From Nocardioides sp. zg-1230 (GTDB lineage: Bacteria; Actinomycetota; Actinomycetes; Propionibacteriales; Nocardioidaceae): a stretch of DNA of 64,000 nt. A program made the translations under genes and the position numbers. The stretch lies in the NCBI RefSeq assembly GCF_013155335.1, contig NZ_JABJQZ010000009.1, forward strand, positions 141,349 to 205,348, read 5' to 3'. Shown here piece by piece: positions 32,908 to 48,969 of this stretch; positions within the stretch are counted from its first letter, which is position 1, and every line of letters begins with the position of its first letter. A model generated the notes under the pieces. The model did not search any database and was not told the origin of the DNA. It worked only from the letters and a program-made list of their open reading frames with translations.

Positions 32908-33802
32908 GATCTGCTCCCAGCGCGTAGGTGACCACGTCGAGCACGTCGACCTCGCCCGACGCCACGTCGGCCGTCGGCACCCACGCGACGGCATCGGTGG
33001 TGCCGTCGAGCTCCACCACCCGGGGCTCGCCGTCGGCGACGCTGGCGCGGTAGACGAGGTGCACGCCGTGGTAGTCCTCGATCCGGCCGGACGGCGCGGT
33101 GCCGGCGAAGTGGGTGTCGTGCACGCCGAGCACGGCGCCGACCTCGCAGGGCAGCCCGCACTCCTCCTCGACCTCTCGGGCCAGCGCGACCGACGGGTGC
33201 TCGCCGTGGTCCACGCCCCCGCCGGGCAGCGTCCACCTCCCGGGGTGCGCAGCGCTCCCCGAGAGCCGGGTCAGCAGCACCTGCGCCTGGCCGTCCAGGT
33301 GACGGGTGATCAGGGCGTACGCCGCGACGCGCTGCAGGCGGAACGGCTGGTGGTCGACGAGGGCCTCGGTCACCACCGAGGAGACGGGCACGGCCCCCGA
33401 GGCGACCTCGTCGAGGGTCTTCCAGGCCGCCTCGATCGTGGAGCCGTCGACCTCGACCACCCGGGGCACCGGCGAGCTCGGAGGCACCCAGCCCTCGTAG
33501 ACCAGGCGGATCGCGTGGGCGTCGACGAGCTGCCCGTCCCGCGGCGAGCGGGGCATGTGGGCGCTGTAGACCCGCGCCCGGTCACCAACGGTCGCGTCCA
33601 GCCCGGTCTCCTCCTGCACCTCGCGGATCAGGGCGTCGCGCGGGTCCTCCCCGTGGTCGACGCCACCACCCGGCAGCGTCCACAGCTCGGAGCGGGAGAC
33701 CCGGGGCGCCAGGCGGCTCAGCAGGATCTCGACCGCGCCGCCGCGCTCACGGAGGATGACGGCGTACGCCGCCACCCGCTGTCGCCTCGGCAGGGAACCC
33801 AT
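32900..33802 (-). CDS. Tandem double-Nudix hydrolase
   Basis: A 300-residue protein made of two complete Nudix domains. Box 1 lies at residues ~45-68 (GGGVDHGEDP, REVQEETGL) and box 2 at ~194-216 (GGGVDHGEHP, REVEEECGL); each has the REXXEE metal site. The halves begin alike (QRVAAYAVI / QRVAAYALI), so this is an internal duplication. Nudix enzymes hydrolyse nucleoside diphosphates linked to another moiety; a house-cleaning or NAD/ADP-sugar role is possible. A TAGGTT -10 box lies seven bases before the ATG. It leads the transcript that continues into the HOT gene. Confidence 0.85.
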   Translation of the reverse strand: MGSLPRRQRVAAYAVILRERGGAVEILLSRLAPRVSRSELWTLPGGGVDHGEDPRDALIREVQEETGLDATVGDRARVYSAHMPRSPRDGQLVDAHAIRLVYEGWVPPSSPVPRVVEVDGSTIEAAWKTLDEVASGAVPVSSVVTEALVDHQPFRLQRVAAYALITRHLDGQAQVLLTRLSGSAAHPGRWTLPGGGVDHGEHPSVALAREVEEECGLPCEVGAVLGVHDTHFAGTAPSGRIEDYHGVHLVYRASVADGEPRVVELDGTTDAVAWVPTADVASGEVDVLDVVTYALGADRD

Positions 33803-33809
33803 GCGCCCC

Positions 33810-33839
33810 AACCTAGTGAAGGACCGGGTGAAGTACGGT
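33810..33839. promoter_or_regulatory. Back-to-back leaderless -10 boxes for the Nudix and acyltransferase genes
   Basis: On the minus strand TAGGTT (33810-33815) ends seven bases before the Nudix ATG at 33802. On the plus strand TACGGT (33834-33839) ends seven bases before GTG at 33847. Only 44 bases separate the two start codons. Confidence 0.4.
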
Positions 33840-33846
33840 GAGCGCC

Positions 33847-34872
33847 GTGCCCCCCGCGTCCCGTGATCCGTGGCTCGACAACGTCAAGATGGTGCTGGTC
33901 ACGCTCGTCGTCGTGGGCCACGCGATCGGCCTCGTCGAGGACACCGCAGGCAGTCACTGGGTCTACGACTTCATCTACCTGTGGCACATCCCGGCCTTCG
34001 TCTTCGTCAGCGGCTACCTCTCGAAGTCGTTCGAGTGGGACCGCCGCCGGATGAAGAACCTGGTCTACACCCTCCTGGTCCCCTACCTGCTCTTCGAGCC
34101 GGCCCTGTTCTACTACCGGCGCGAGGTCGTCGACGAGGGGGTGACGGGCCCGCTCTGGTTCGAGCCGCACTGGACCATGTGGTACCTCATCGTGCTGCTG
34201 ATGTGGCGCCTGGTGACCCCGATCCTCAAGCGGCACTGGCTCTTCCTGCCGCTGTCGGTGATCGTGAGCCTGGTCGGCGGGATCTGGGACACCGAGGCCC
34301 TGATGATCCCCCGCTTCCTCGGCCTCCTGCCGTTCTTCGTGCTCGGCCTGCACCTCAAGCCCCGCCACCTCGCGCACCTCGACGACGTGTGGGTGAAGAT
34401 GGCGGCGGTGCCCATGCTGGTCGGCATCGGGATCATGGCGCTCTACACCGACACCTGGGCGGAGTCGGCGCTGCTCTGGTACGACACCGGCTACTCCGAG
34501 ATCCCGATCGACAACGAGTTCGTCTTCCAGACCCGGCTGACCGTGATGATGGTCGGCCTGCTCGGCGCCTTCGCGGCGATGTCGCTGGTACCTCGGCGCA
34601 GCCTCGGCTGGTTCACCACGATGGGCACGGCCACGATGGTGGTCTACCTGTTCCACGGGTTCGTCATCAAGACGTTCAAGGCGCTCGGCTGGCCCGAGTT
34701 CACCGCCTCCTACCCGACGGCGGGCCTCGTCCTCACCGTCCTGGGCGCGATCGGGCTCACCTTCTTCCTCGCGTGCCCGCCGGTGCGCCGGGTGCTCGAG
34801 CCCTTCACCAACCCCCTCGGCTGGCTGGAGGCGCGTCGCAAGCCTGCTAGCAAGGCCCCCACGTCGGCCTGA
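33847..34872 (+). CDS. Acyltransferase-3-like membrane protein (COG3594/NolL type)
   Basis: A 341-residue integral membrane protein with about ten hydrophobic segments. The start has WLDNVKMVLVTLVVVGHAIG with the conserved catalytic-type His in GHAIG, followed by YLWHIPAFVFVSGYLSKSF, typical of membrane O-acetyltransferases related to fucose/rhizobial Nod-factor acetyltransferases. The GTG at 33847 is chosen from the leaderless -10 box; GTG at 33838 is an alternative. Acetylation of an envelope glycan is likely. Its 3' end overlaps the convergent PlsC-like gene by 26 bases. Confidence 0.8.
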   Translation: MPPASRDPWLDNVKMVLVTLVVVGHAIGLVEDTAGSHWVYDFIYLWHIPAFVFVSGYLSKSFEWDRRRMKNLVYTLLVPYLLFEPALFYYRREVVDEGVTGPLWFEPHWTMWYLIVLLMWRLVTPILKRHWLFLPLSVIVSLVGGIWDTEALMIPRFLGLLPFFVLGLHLKPRHLAHLDDVWVKMAAVPMLVGIGIMALYTDTWAESALLWYDTGYSEIPIDNEFVFQTRLTVMMVGLLGAFAAMSLVPRRSLGWFTTMGTATMVVYLFHGFVIKTFKALGWPEFTASYPTAGLVLTVLGAIGLTFFLACPPVRRVLEPFTNPLGWLEARRKPASKAPTSA

Positions 34873-35635
34873 TCGCGGCACGCGGCACCACGTCGAGGTG
34901 GGCGGCCTCGGTGCGCGTCGGTGCGTGACCGCCCAGGTGCGCGGGGTACCAGGGCGCGTGCTCGCCCGGCCGGGGACGGTGGCGCGGGAGCCGCTGAAGC
35001 TCCTCGAGCTGGACCGTCAGCACCTCCCCTAGGCGTCGGGTCCAGTCGGCCAGGTCCTCCCCCGGCGCGATGCTCAGTGGCGGGCCGAACGACACGTCGA
35101 TCCGGCGTCCGCGGGTGAGGTCCGGGCGCGGCTCACGGCCGCGTGCGTCGGGCATGCCGACCGACCAGACGCGCTGCGGCCCCCAGACGGCGACCGGCAC
35201 CACTGAGGCACCGGTCTCGCGCGCGAGGCTCGCCACCCCGCGCATGAGCGAGCGCACGGTGTAGGAGTAGCTGATCCCCGCCTCGGGGAACGCACAGACC
35301 GCCTCGCCGGAGCGCAGCAGCCCGCGGGCGACGACGTACGCCCCCGCCGGCGCCTCCCGGTCGACGGGGACGTGACGCATCGCGGTCATCGCGCGCGCCA
35401 CGCCGGGGACGTGCCAGACGTCGTGGCGGGTCATGAACCGCACGTGACGTCCCGACGAGCTGGCAGCCTCCTGGACGAAGACGAAGTCGGGGTAGGACAC
35501 GTGCGTGGCCGCCAGCAGCACCGGGCCCTCGGTCGGCACGTGCTCGGCGCCCAGCCCGGTCACCCGCATCCCGAGGGCGCGCATGCCGGCCCTCCCGAGC
35601 GCGACCGCGGCCCGGTAGGTGAGGTCCCTGCTCAC
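34847..35635 (-). CDS. Lysophospholipid acyltransferase (PlsC-like)
   Basis: A 262-residue glycerolipid acyltransferase. Catalytic motif HX4D is HVSYPD (His45, Asp50). Motif II has RHVPVDREAPAG and motif III is FPEAGISYS, where the usual FPEG becomes FPEA. Motif IV is seen in VPVAVWGPQRVW. The first ~20 residues form a short amphipathic helix. The GTG start overlaps the reductase stop by four bases, so the pair is coupled. It most likely adds an acyl chain to a lyso-phospholipid; acceptor unknown. Confidence 0.85.
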   Translation of the reverse strand: MSRDLTYRAAVALGRAGMRALGMRVTGLGAEHVPTEGPVLLAATHVSYPDFVFVQEAASSSGRHVRFMTRHDVWHVPGVARAMTAMRHVPVDREAPAGAYVVARGLLRSGEAVCAFPEAGISYSYTVRSLMRGVASLARETGASVVPVAVWGPQRVWSVGMPDARGREPRPDLTRGRRIDVSFGPPLSIAPGEDLADWTRRLGEVLTVQLEELQRLPRHRPRPGEHAPWYPAHLGGHAPTRTEAAHLDVVPRAAIRPTWGPC

Positions 35636-36897
35636 GCGAAGGGCGGTCGGGCGTCGCGCGCCATCGAGCGGCGGCCCGCCCAGCGCCACACCCGGGCGGC
35701 GCGGTCGCGGTCGGCGTCGTCGACGAGGTTGCCCATCCAGCGCAGCGCCAGCGTCATCAGCCAGTCCGAGCGCATGCCCGCGGGGCCGAGGGCGGCGACG
35801 ACCCGGGGCTGGGTGGCGATCCCGGCGAGTCGGCGGGCGATGGAGAAGGCCTCGCCGTAGTGCTCCACCAGCGTCGCGCGCCAGGCCTCCCCGAGGCCGG
35901 CGCCGCTTGCGATGTGCTCGGCCACCAGGCGGCCGGTCTCCAGGCCGTAGTCGATGCCCTCGCCGTTGAGCGGGTTGACGCACGCGGCGGCGTCGCCGAT
36001 GAGCGCCCAGTTGGGCCCGGCGACGTTGCTGACCGCGCCACCCATCGGCAGGAGGGCCGAGGTCGGCATCCGCAGCTCGCCCGAGAGGCCGAAGTCGGCG
36101 CCGATCGTGTCGGCGTAGGTCTGCATCAGCGGCTTGATGGCGACCTCGGCGGGCCGACTGCTGGTCGCCAGGGTGCCGGCGCCGAGGTTCACGGTGCCGT
36201 CGCCCAGCGGGAAGATCCAGCCGTAGCCGCTGACGAGCTCGCCCTGCTCGTCGCGCAGCTCGAGGTGCGAGCTGATCCACGGGTCGTCGCTCATCTCCGA
36301 GTCGACGTAGGACCGACCGGCGACGGCGTAGACGGTGTCGCGGTGCCACTCGCGGCCCAGCAGCTTGCCCAGCGGCGACCGGACCCCGTCGGCCACGACG
36401 AGCCACCGGCAGGCGACCTCGTAGGTGCCCTCGGCGTCGTGGAGCTCGACCGCCGCCACCCGCTCCCCGTCACGTCGTACGCCGACCGCGCGGGCGCCGT
36501 CGACGGCACGGGCGCCGCTCTTGATGGCCACCGTGCGCAGGTGGTCGTCCAGCTCGGTGCGGGCCACCGCCGAGCCCCAGTCGGGCAGAGCCGAGCCAGA
36601 CGACTGCGGGCCCGGCCAGGGCAGCAGGAGCGTCTGGCCGAAGCCGTGGGCGCGCAGCCCCTCGTTGACGGTGTGGGCGCGCAGCCAGTCCTCGAGACCG
36701 AGCTTCTGCATCTCCCCGATCGCGCGCGGGGTCAGGCCGTCACCACACGTCTTGTCGCGCGGGAACGTGGCTGCGTCGGCGAGCACGACGTCGAGGCCGG
36801 CACGGGCGGCCCAGGCGGCCGCGGCCGAGCCCGCCGGACCCGCGCCGACGACGAGCACGTCGGCGGAGGTGGGGCGCGAGGTGGGGGGTGGCGTCAC
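35632..36897 (-). CDS. FAD-dependent geranylgeranyl reductase-family protein (MenJ-like)
   Basis: A 421-residue flavoprotein. The N-terminal Rossmann motif is VLVVGAGPAGSAAAAW, followed by FPRDKTCGDGLTPRA (family signature), WLVVADGVRSPLGK and the C-terminal FAD motif LIGDAAACVNPLNGEGIDYGLETG. The group reduces isoprenoid double bonds; the mycobacterial relative MenJ (Rv0561c) saturates one double bond of menaquinone, a plausible role here. It overlaps the PlsC-like gene by four bases and starts at GTG. Confidence 0.85.
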   Translation of the reverse strand: MTPPPTSRPTSADVLVVGAGPAGSAAAAWAARAGLDVVLADAATFPRDKTCGDGLTPRAIGEMQKLGLEDWLRAHTVNEGLRAHGFGQTLLLPWPGPQSSGSALPDWGSAVARTELDDHLRTVAIKSGARAVDGARAVGVRRDGERVAAVELHDAEGTYEVACRWLVVADGVRSPLGKLLGREWHRDTVYAVAGRSYVDSEMSDDPWISSHLELRDEQGELVSGYGWIFPLGDGTVNLGAGTLATSSRPAEVAIKPLMQTYADTIGADFGLSGELRMPTSALLPMGGAVSNVAGPNWALIGDAAACVNPLNGEGIDYGLETGRLVAEHIASGAGLGEAWRATLVEHYGEAFSIARRLAGIATQPRVVAALGPAGMRSDWLMTLALRWMGNLVDDADRDRAARVWRWAGRRSMARDARPPFA

Positions 36898-36939
36898 GTC
36901 GGGATTCTCTCAGGCCGGTGGACATCGGCCGAAATGCAC

Positions 36940-36974
36940 CGAGCCCCGGCCTCCCTCTCGGGGGCCGGGGCTCG
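36940..36974 (-). terminator. GC-rich hairpin downstream of rpoC
   Basis: CGAGCCCCGGCC and GGCCGGGGCTCG form a 12-bp stem around an 11-base loop. It begins 11 bases beyond the rpoC stop on the minus strand and precedes the MenJ-like gene, so it probably ends the rpoBC transcript. Confidence 0.65.
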
Positions 36975-36985
36975 GGTGACGACGA

Positions 36986-40831
<3,846 letters not shown>

Positions 40832-40882
40832 GATGGCTGCAGTCCTTCGTTAGTACGTGGAAAGTGGAGCTGGGGACTGAGG

Positions 40883-40911
40883 GCGGTACGCCGGCTGGGC
40901 CGGCGTACCGC
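40883..40911 (-). promoter_or_regulatory. Perfect 13-bp hairpin in the rpoB-rpoC gap
   Basis: GCGGTACGCCGGC, loop TGG, GCCGGCGTACCGC lies six bases beyond the rpoB stop and about 50 bases before the rpoC start. The stability suggests an RNA-processing or pausing element, since rpoC must still be transcribed through it. Confidence 0.6.
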
Positions 40912-40917
40912 ATCACC

Positions 40918-44499
<3,582 letters not shown>

Positions 44500-44668
44500 G
44501 AGGTGTCCTCACAAATGAGCAAGTGATCGGCGCCAGCCGACCACCACGACGGCCGTCCGGAAGGCGTCGGGCATCTGAGGGCAGGCGCAAGGAGACACGA
44601 TAGCGCAACTCAGGACACGCCACAAACGCGGGGTCTTTCCCAGAGGGTCGCTCCACGCGTTGGCCACG

Positions 44669-44697
44669 ACTATGAACGTCGAAGCGTCACCGGTCAA
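44669..44697 (-). promoter_or_regulatory. Promoter of the rpoBC operon
   Basis: On the minus strand -35 TTGACC (44692-44697) and -10 CATAGT (44669-44674) are 17 bases apart. The transcript would have a leader of about 160 bases before the rpoB TTG. Nothing else was found in 44500-44715. Confidence 0.6.
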
Positions 44698-44715
44698 GCA
44701 GGACGCGCCGATTGC

Positions 44716-45501
44716 CTACCCTTGGGCGGGAGAGGTGACGAGGTCGTCGACCAGCCACTCGCCGTCCACGCGCTGCATCGAGACGGTGACCTGGTCCTTG
44801 TAGACGACCGGCTCGGCGTTCAGCTTGTTGGTCGTCGGCCGGTCCACGAAGACCAGCACCTGCACGCGGTCGTCGCTCGCCCGCACGATGCCCGAGGCGG
44901 CGACCGAGGCGGTGACCTTCGTCCGTGTCTGCGGGGCGTTGTCCTCGATCACCGTGAAGAGCTTGTCGTACTCCTCGCGGTAGCTGCCCGTCATGAGCGC
45001 CTGGGCCTTCCGCTGGTCGGCCTCGAGCGTCTCGTGGTCGTAGGAGAGCACGGGTACGACGGCGCGTTCCGCCGCGACCTGGGCCTCCCTGATCGCCGGG
45101 TCGACGCCTGCGGCCTCGGCCCGGGTCCACGTCCAGGTGGCCGCGACGACGAGGCCGGCCGCGAGCACGCCCAGCCCGGCGAGCAGCCAGGACGACACGC
45201 CGGGGTGTCGTCGGTCGGCGGTTCGCGGGTCCGTCTCCGGCGCCGGAGCGGCGTCCTCGTCCGACGGGGGCGCGGCCGGGGCGTCGTCCCCGACCGGCGG
45301 CTCCGGGCTCAGTCCGGCGTCGTACGCCGCGCGGGCGAGCGGGTCGAGCAGCACCTTGGCCGCCCGGTTGAGCATGTCGAAGCGCCGGTCGCCCGGCTCG
45401 AGGTCGGCGATCCGGTCCTTCCAGGCGGAGCGGACCTCCTCGCCGGAGGCGTCGCGAGGCACGTCGAGGACGTCGTACCAGGTGGGTGCGTCGGTCACCA
45501 T
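44716..45501 (-). CDS. Mce-associated membrane protein with J-like N-terminal domain
   Basis: A 261-residue protein. Residues ~6-62 look like a DnaJ domain (TWYDVLDVPRDASGEEV, then NRAAKVLLDPLARAAYD), but the HPD tripeptide that stimulates Hsp70 is missing; the turn reads LEPGD. An acidic linker, one membrane helix (SWLLAGLGVLAAGLVVAATW), and the Mce-associated domain (DDRVQVLVFVDRPTTNK, DGEWLVDDL) follow. It is the last gene of the mce operon and overlaps the preceding Mce-associated gene by seven bases. The J-like domain may contact other proteins without recruiting DnaK. Confidence 0.8.
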   Translation of the reverse strand: MVTDAPTWYDVLDVPRDASGEEVRSAWKDRIADLEPGDRRFDMLNRAAKVLLDPLARAAYDAGLSPEPPVGDDAPAAPPSDEDAAPAPETDPRTADRRHPGVSSWLLAGLGVLAAGLVVAATWTWTRAEAAGVDPAIREAQVAAERAVVPVLSYDHETLEADQRKAQALMTGSYREEYDKLFTVIEDNAPQTRTKVTASVAASGIVRASDDRVQVLVFVDRPTTNKLNAEPVVYKDQVTVSMQRVDGEWLVDDLVTSPAQG

Positions 45502-46169
45502 GCGCTCCCCTCGGTGCTCCCGTCGGCGGCGCCGGGCTCCTCGGGGGAGCTCACGGGGGTGAAGTCGTCGACGAGCCACTCCCCCTCGATCATCACCAGG
45601 TCGACGGTGAAGCGGAACGGCAGCGGCTCCTGGTCGACGGTCTGCGCCTTCGCCCCTTCGCCCTGGCGGTAGCTGTCGGTGAACGCCCCGGCCACGAGCA
45701 CGCGCGCCGAGTCGTCGTCGACCGAGGAGACAGCGGTGGCGAAGACGTCGGCGGTGCGGGTGATGCCGCCCTGCGCGACGAGCTGCTCGGCCGTGGCGAC
45801 CTCCTTGTCGAAGTCGGCCGCGAACTTGGGCGTGATGACCTCGCGGACCTGCTCGCGGTAGGCGGGCATCTGGCCGGAGTCGTCGAGCAGGTCGGGGCTG
45901 TAGGTGCCGAGCCGCTTCACGAACTGGTCGCTCAGGCTCATCACCTGCTCGCGCTCCTCGGGGTGGTCGAGGCCACCGCCGGCGGACGCGCGTCCTCCGG
46001 CTGTGAGCCAGACGAGCAGGGCGGCGGAGACCACGACGACGAGCGTGAGCGCGAGGGCGAGGAGCAGCCGCCGGCGCGGCGGCGCGGGGTCACGGGTGAC
46101 GGACCCGGTCTCGTCGGACGGGGTCTCCACGGAGTCACCCGGTCGGGCGAGCTCGGACAGCACGGACAT
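45495..46169 (-). CDS. Mce-associated membrane protein
   Basis: A 224-residue protein with an N-terminal charged segment, one membrane helix (RLLLALALTLVVVVSAALLVWL) and an extracytoplasmic Mas-type domain ending in EGEWLVDDFTPV, like its neighbour. These proteins accompany MceA-F complexes and are thought to stabilise them. The ATG is preceded by GGAGGGAA. It follows mceF after 47 bases. Confidence 0.8.
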   Translation of the reverse strand: MSVLSELARPGDSVETPSDETGSVTRDPAPPRRRLLLALALTLVVVVSAALLVWLTAGGRASAGGGLDHPEEREQVMSLSDQFVKRLGTYSPDLLDDSGQMPAYREQVREVITPKFAADFDKEVATAEQLVAQGGITRTADVFATAVSSVDDDSARVLVAGAFTDSYRQGEGAKAQTVDQEPLPFRFTVDLVMIEGEWLVDDFTPVSSPEEPGAADGSTEGSAW

Positions 46170-46216
46170 GTTCCCTCCCTGGAACGCATCGCCCCTCCTC
46201 CAAGGGGTCGTAAGGG

Positions 46217-47530
46217 TCAACGACCGCCGGCGCCCGGGGTCACGCCCTCGCCGAGCAGTGGCTCGAGGTAGAGCCACTTCCAGCTGTCCTCGCCGAGGGT
46301 CCGCGGTGCCGCGGCACGCGACCCGGTGAGGCGCTGGATCTCGGCGGGGTCGGACGTCACGGCACCCGTGGCCGGGTCGTACGCGAAGTCCGCGGCCCCC
46401 CACCCGGTGGCGGCCCGCGGCGCCTGGATGTTCTGCGCTCCGCGGGCGTTGGACTTCGAGGCAGGCTCGGTGCAGCCGGCTCCCTCGTTCATGGCCATGT
46501 CGCTGCCGTCGAGCGGCGAGCGCCGGTCGGTGCCCTCGTAGCCGCCGAGGCACACGTGCGGGTCCGAGGTCAGGACCATGCCGAAGTGGGCGTCGTACAG
46601 CCCGGTGCCCGGCGACCTCGACACGACCGTGTAGCCGCCCTCGACGACGTAGGGGTAGAGGACCAGCAGCTGCTCGATGCCGTCGAGGTGCTTGACCACG
46701 ACCTCACCGGTGGTGACCAGGTTGTTGATCAGGTCGCCGAGCTCGACCTCGTTGGCCTCGAGGAAGACCCGCAGCTCGTTGGCGCCGAGCGAACCGTCCT
46801 CGATGAGGCGGCGCAGGTCGCGGTCGTGGTCGGCCACCGTGGTCGAGAAGGTCGAGAGGTCGCGGGCGAAGCGGCGGAAGGCGCGCTCGGAGTCGATCTG
46901 CCCGTTGAGCACCGTGTTGCTGTCGCGGATCAGGTCGACGGTGACGTCGAAGTTCTGCTCCGCCACGGTGATGAACTCGCTGCTGCTGTCGAGGATGGTC
47001 TGCAGGTCGTCGCCAGCGCCCCGGAACGCGAGGCCAAGCTCGGAGGTCACGGTGCGCAGGTCGTCCTGGTCGACGCTGCGGACGGTCTCGTCGAGGTGGG
47101 TGAGCAGGGTGTCGGTCGCGATGGGCGTGGTGGTCAGGTCTCGGGCGATCTCCGAGCCGTCCTCGAGGAACGGGCCGTCGTTGCTCTGCGGCTGCAGCTC
47201 GACGTACTGCTCGCCGACGGCCGACCGGTTGCCGACCAGCGCGTGGGCGTCGGCCGGGATGTCGTCGTGCTCCTCGTCGATGTCGAGCACGAGGTCGACG
47301 CCGTCGTCGGTGAGGACCAGCTCGCTGACCTCGCCCACGCGCACCCCGCGGTAGGACACCTCCGCCCCGGCGAAGGCACCGCCGGAGTCGGCGAAGTGGG
47401 CCACCACCGTGTAGCTCTGGTCGAGGACGAGGCGGTCGAGGCGGGCGTAGCGGGCGCCCACGAAGCTGACGCCGACGAGCGTGATGATGGCGAACACGAG
47501 CAGCTGCAGCCTGGTCCGACGGGTGATCAT
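46217..47530 (-). CDS. MceF-type Mce-family protein
   Basis: A 437-residue member of the Mce lipid-import complex. An N-terminal membrane helix (LQLLVFAIITLVGVSFVG) is followed by the MlaD-like beta-barrel domain (VVAHFADSGGAFAGAEVSYRGVRVG in parts, ADAHALVGNRSAVGEQYVEL) and a long helical region that would form the channel stalk. Position as the sixth mce gene makes it MceF. It overlaps mceE by four bases. Confidence 0.88.
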   Translation of the reverse strand: MITRRTRLQLLVFAIITLVGVSFVGARYARLDRLVLDQSYTVVAHFADSGGAFAGAEVSYRGVRVGEVSELVLTDDGVDLVLDIDEEHDDIPADAHALVGNRSAVGEQYVELQPQSNDGPFLEDGSEIARDLTTTPIATDTLLTHLDETVRSVDQDDLRTVTSELGLAFRGAGDDLQTILDSSSEFITVAEQNFDVTVDLIRDSNTVLNGQIDSERAFRRFARDLSTFSTTVADHDRDLRRLIEDGSLGANELRVFLEANEVELGDLINNLVTTGEVVVKHLDGIEQLLVLYPYVVEGGYTVVSRSPGTGLYDAHFGMVLTSDPHVCLGGYEGTDRRSPLDGSDMAMNEGAGCTEPASKSNARGAQNIQAPRAATGWGAADFAYDPATGAVTSDPAEIQRLTGSRAAAPRTLGEDSWKWLYLEPLLGEGVTPGAGGR

Positions 47531-48969
47531 CGCGTCACCATCCCGGGGACGAGGAGGCTCACGAGCGCGGGGTCGTAGAGCTCGGCCAGCTCGCCCATCG
47601 TCGGCCCACGCCGTCGGTCGGGTGGTGCTCCGGTGGGGTACGCACCGGGGCGGGGCAGGCCGGGCAGGGTGATCGTCGGCAGGCTCGGGACCGGCACCGT
47701 CGGCACGGTCGGCGTCGGCACCGGCAGGGTCGGGGTCCCCGAGCCGCCGCAGAGCCCCGGCACGGGGGCCTGCTGGCACACCGCGCTGATGACCGAGCCC
47801 GGCAGGCCGACGCACGCGGACACGTCACCGCGGCGCAGCCCCTCGAGGCAGTCGTTGATCGCGTCGAGGGCGTCCTGGCACAGCCGGCTGGTGTCGGGGA
47901 GCGGCCCGTCCTGCGGCAGGGCGCTCAGCGGGATGCATGCCTCGGTCGGCAGCGTGGTCGGGATCGTCGTCGGGATCCCGGTCAGGTCGACGTCGAGGGT
48001 GATCGACAGGTTGGTGTAGTCGCCCATGTGCAGGTTCCGCGCCACCTGGGGGTCCCGGCCGACGACCTCGTCGACGAACGGGTAGGTGAGGAAGACGTGG
48101 AAGGCGTTGGTGAAGTCGTCCCCGGAGGCCGCGAGCTGGGTGAGCACCGGGTCGAGGCGCTCGAGCGAGGTGATCGTGGCGTCCTTGGAGCGGGCGATGA
48201 CGTCCACGGCGACCGACGACAGCTCGTTGAGGGCGGCCAGCATCTCGACGAGGTCGTCGCGCTGCCGGTCGATCGAGTCGAGCGCGCTGGGCAGCTCCTC
48301 GAGCGCGCGGTCGATGGTCGGCAGCTGCTTCTCCGCCGCGAGGGCGAGCCGGTTGAGCGACTCGATCGCGGCGACGATGTCGGCCTTGTTCTCGTCGAGC
48401 TGGCCGGTGAACGTGCGCAGGTTGCGGAGCACGGAGCGTGCAGAGTCCTCACGACCCTCGAGGGCCAGGTTGAGCTCCTGGGTGATGGTCTTGAGCTGGG
48501 CGACACCACCGCCGTTGAGCAGCAGGCTCAGGGCGCCCAGCACCTCCTCGACCTCCGGGTTGCGCCCGGCCCGCTCGATCGGGATCACGGCCCCGTCCTG
48601 CAGGCGGGACGCGATGGCCCCCTCGTCGGGAGCGCTGAGCTCGACGAACTTCTCGCCGAGCAGGCTGGTCTGGCGCAGCTCGGCCACCGCGTTGCCGGGC
48701 AGGTCGACGTCGCGCCGGATCTCCAGCGTCACGCGTGCCTGGTAGCCCTCGAGGTCGATGGCGCTCACCTTGCCGACGCTCACGTCGTTGACCTTGACCG
48801 TCGACTGGGGCACGAGGTCGAGGACGTCGGCGAACTCCACCGTCACCGTCATCGGGTCCTCGCCCACGTCGGGACCGCCCGGGAGCGGCAGCGAGTAGAC
48901 GCTGGCGTCGCACGCGGAGAGAAAGAGGGCGGCGAGCACGCCCAGCACGAGCACCTTGAGCCGCGTCAT
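47527..48969 (-). CDS. MceE-type lipoprotein
   Basis: A 480-residue Mce protein whose signal ends in the lipobox LSAC, a typical MceE feature. The MlaD-like domain (VTVEFADVLDLVPQSTVKV, SVGKVSAIDLEGYQ) is followed by coiled helices and then a Pro/Thr-rich tail (TPTLPVPTPTVPTVPVPSLP) of low complexity. It should anchor the Mce hexamer in the outer lipid layer side of the envelope. It overlaps mceD and mceF by four bases each, so the genes are translated in series. Confidence 0.88.
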   Translation of the reverse strand: MTRLKVLVLGVLAALFLSACDASVYSLPLPGGPDVGEDPMTVTVEFADVLDLVPQSTVKVNDVSVGKVSAIDLEGYQARVTLEIRRDVDLPGNAVAELRQTSLLGEKFVELSAPDEGAIASRLQDGAVIPIERAGRNPEVEEVLGALSLLLNGGGVAQLKTITQELNLALEGREDSARSVLRNLRTFTGQLDENKADIVAAIESLNRLALAAEKQLPTIDRALEELPSALDSIDRQRDDLVEMLAALNELSSVAVDVIARSKDATITSLERLDPVLTQLAASGDDFTNAFHVFLTYPFVDEVVGRDPQVARNLHMGDYTNLSITLDVDLTGIPTTIPTTLPTEACIPLSALPQDGPLPDTSRLCQDALDAINDCLEGLRRGDVSACVGLPGSVISAVCQQAPVPGLCGGSGTPTLPVPTPTVPTVPVPSLPTITLPGLPRPGAYPTGAPPDRRRGPTMGELAELYDPALVSLLVPGMVTR

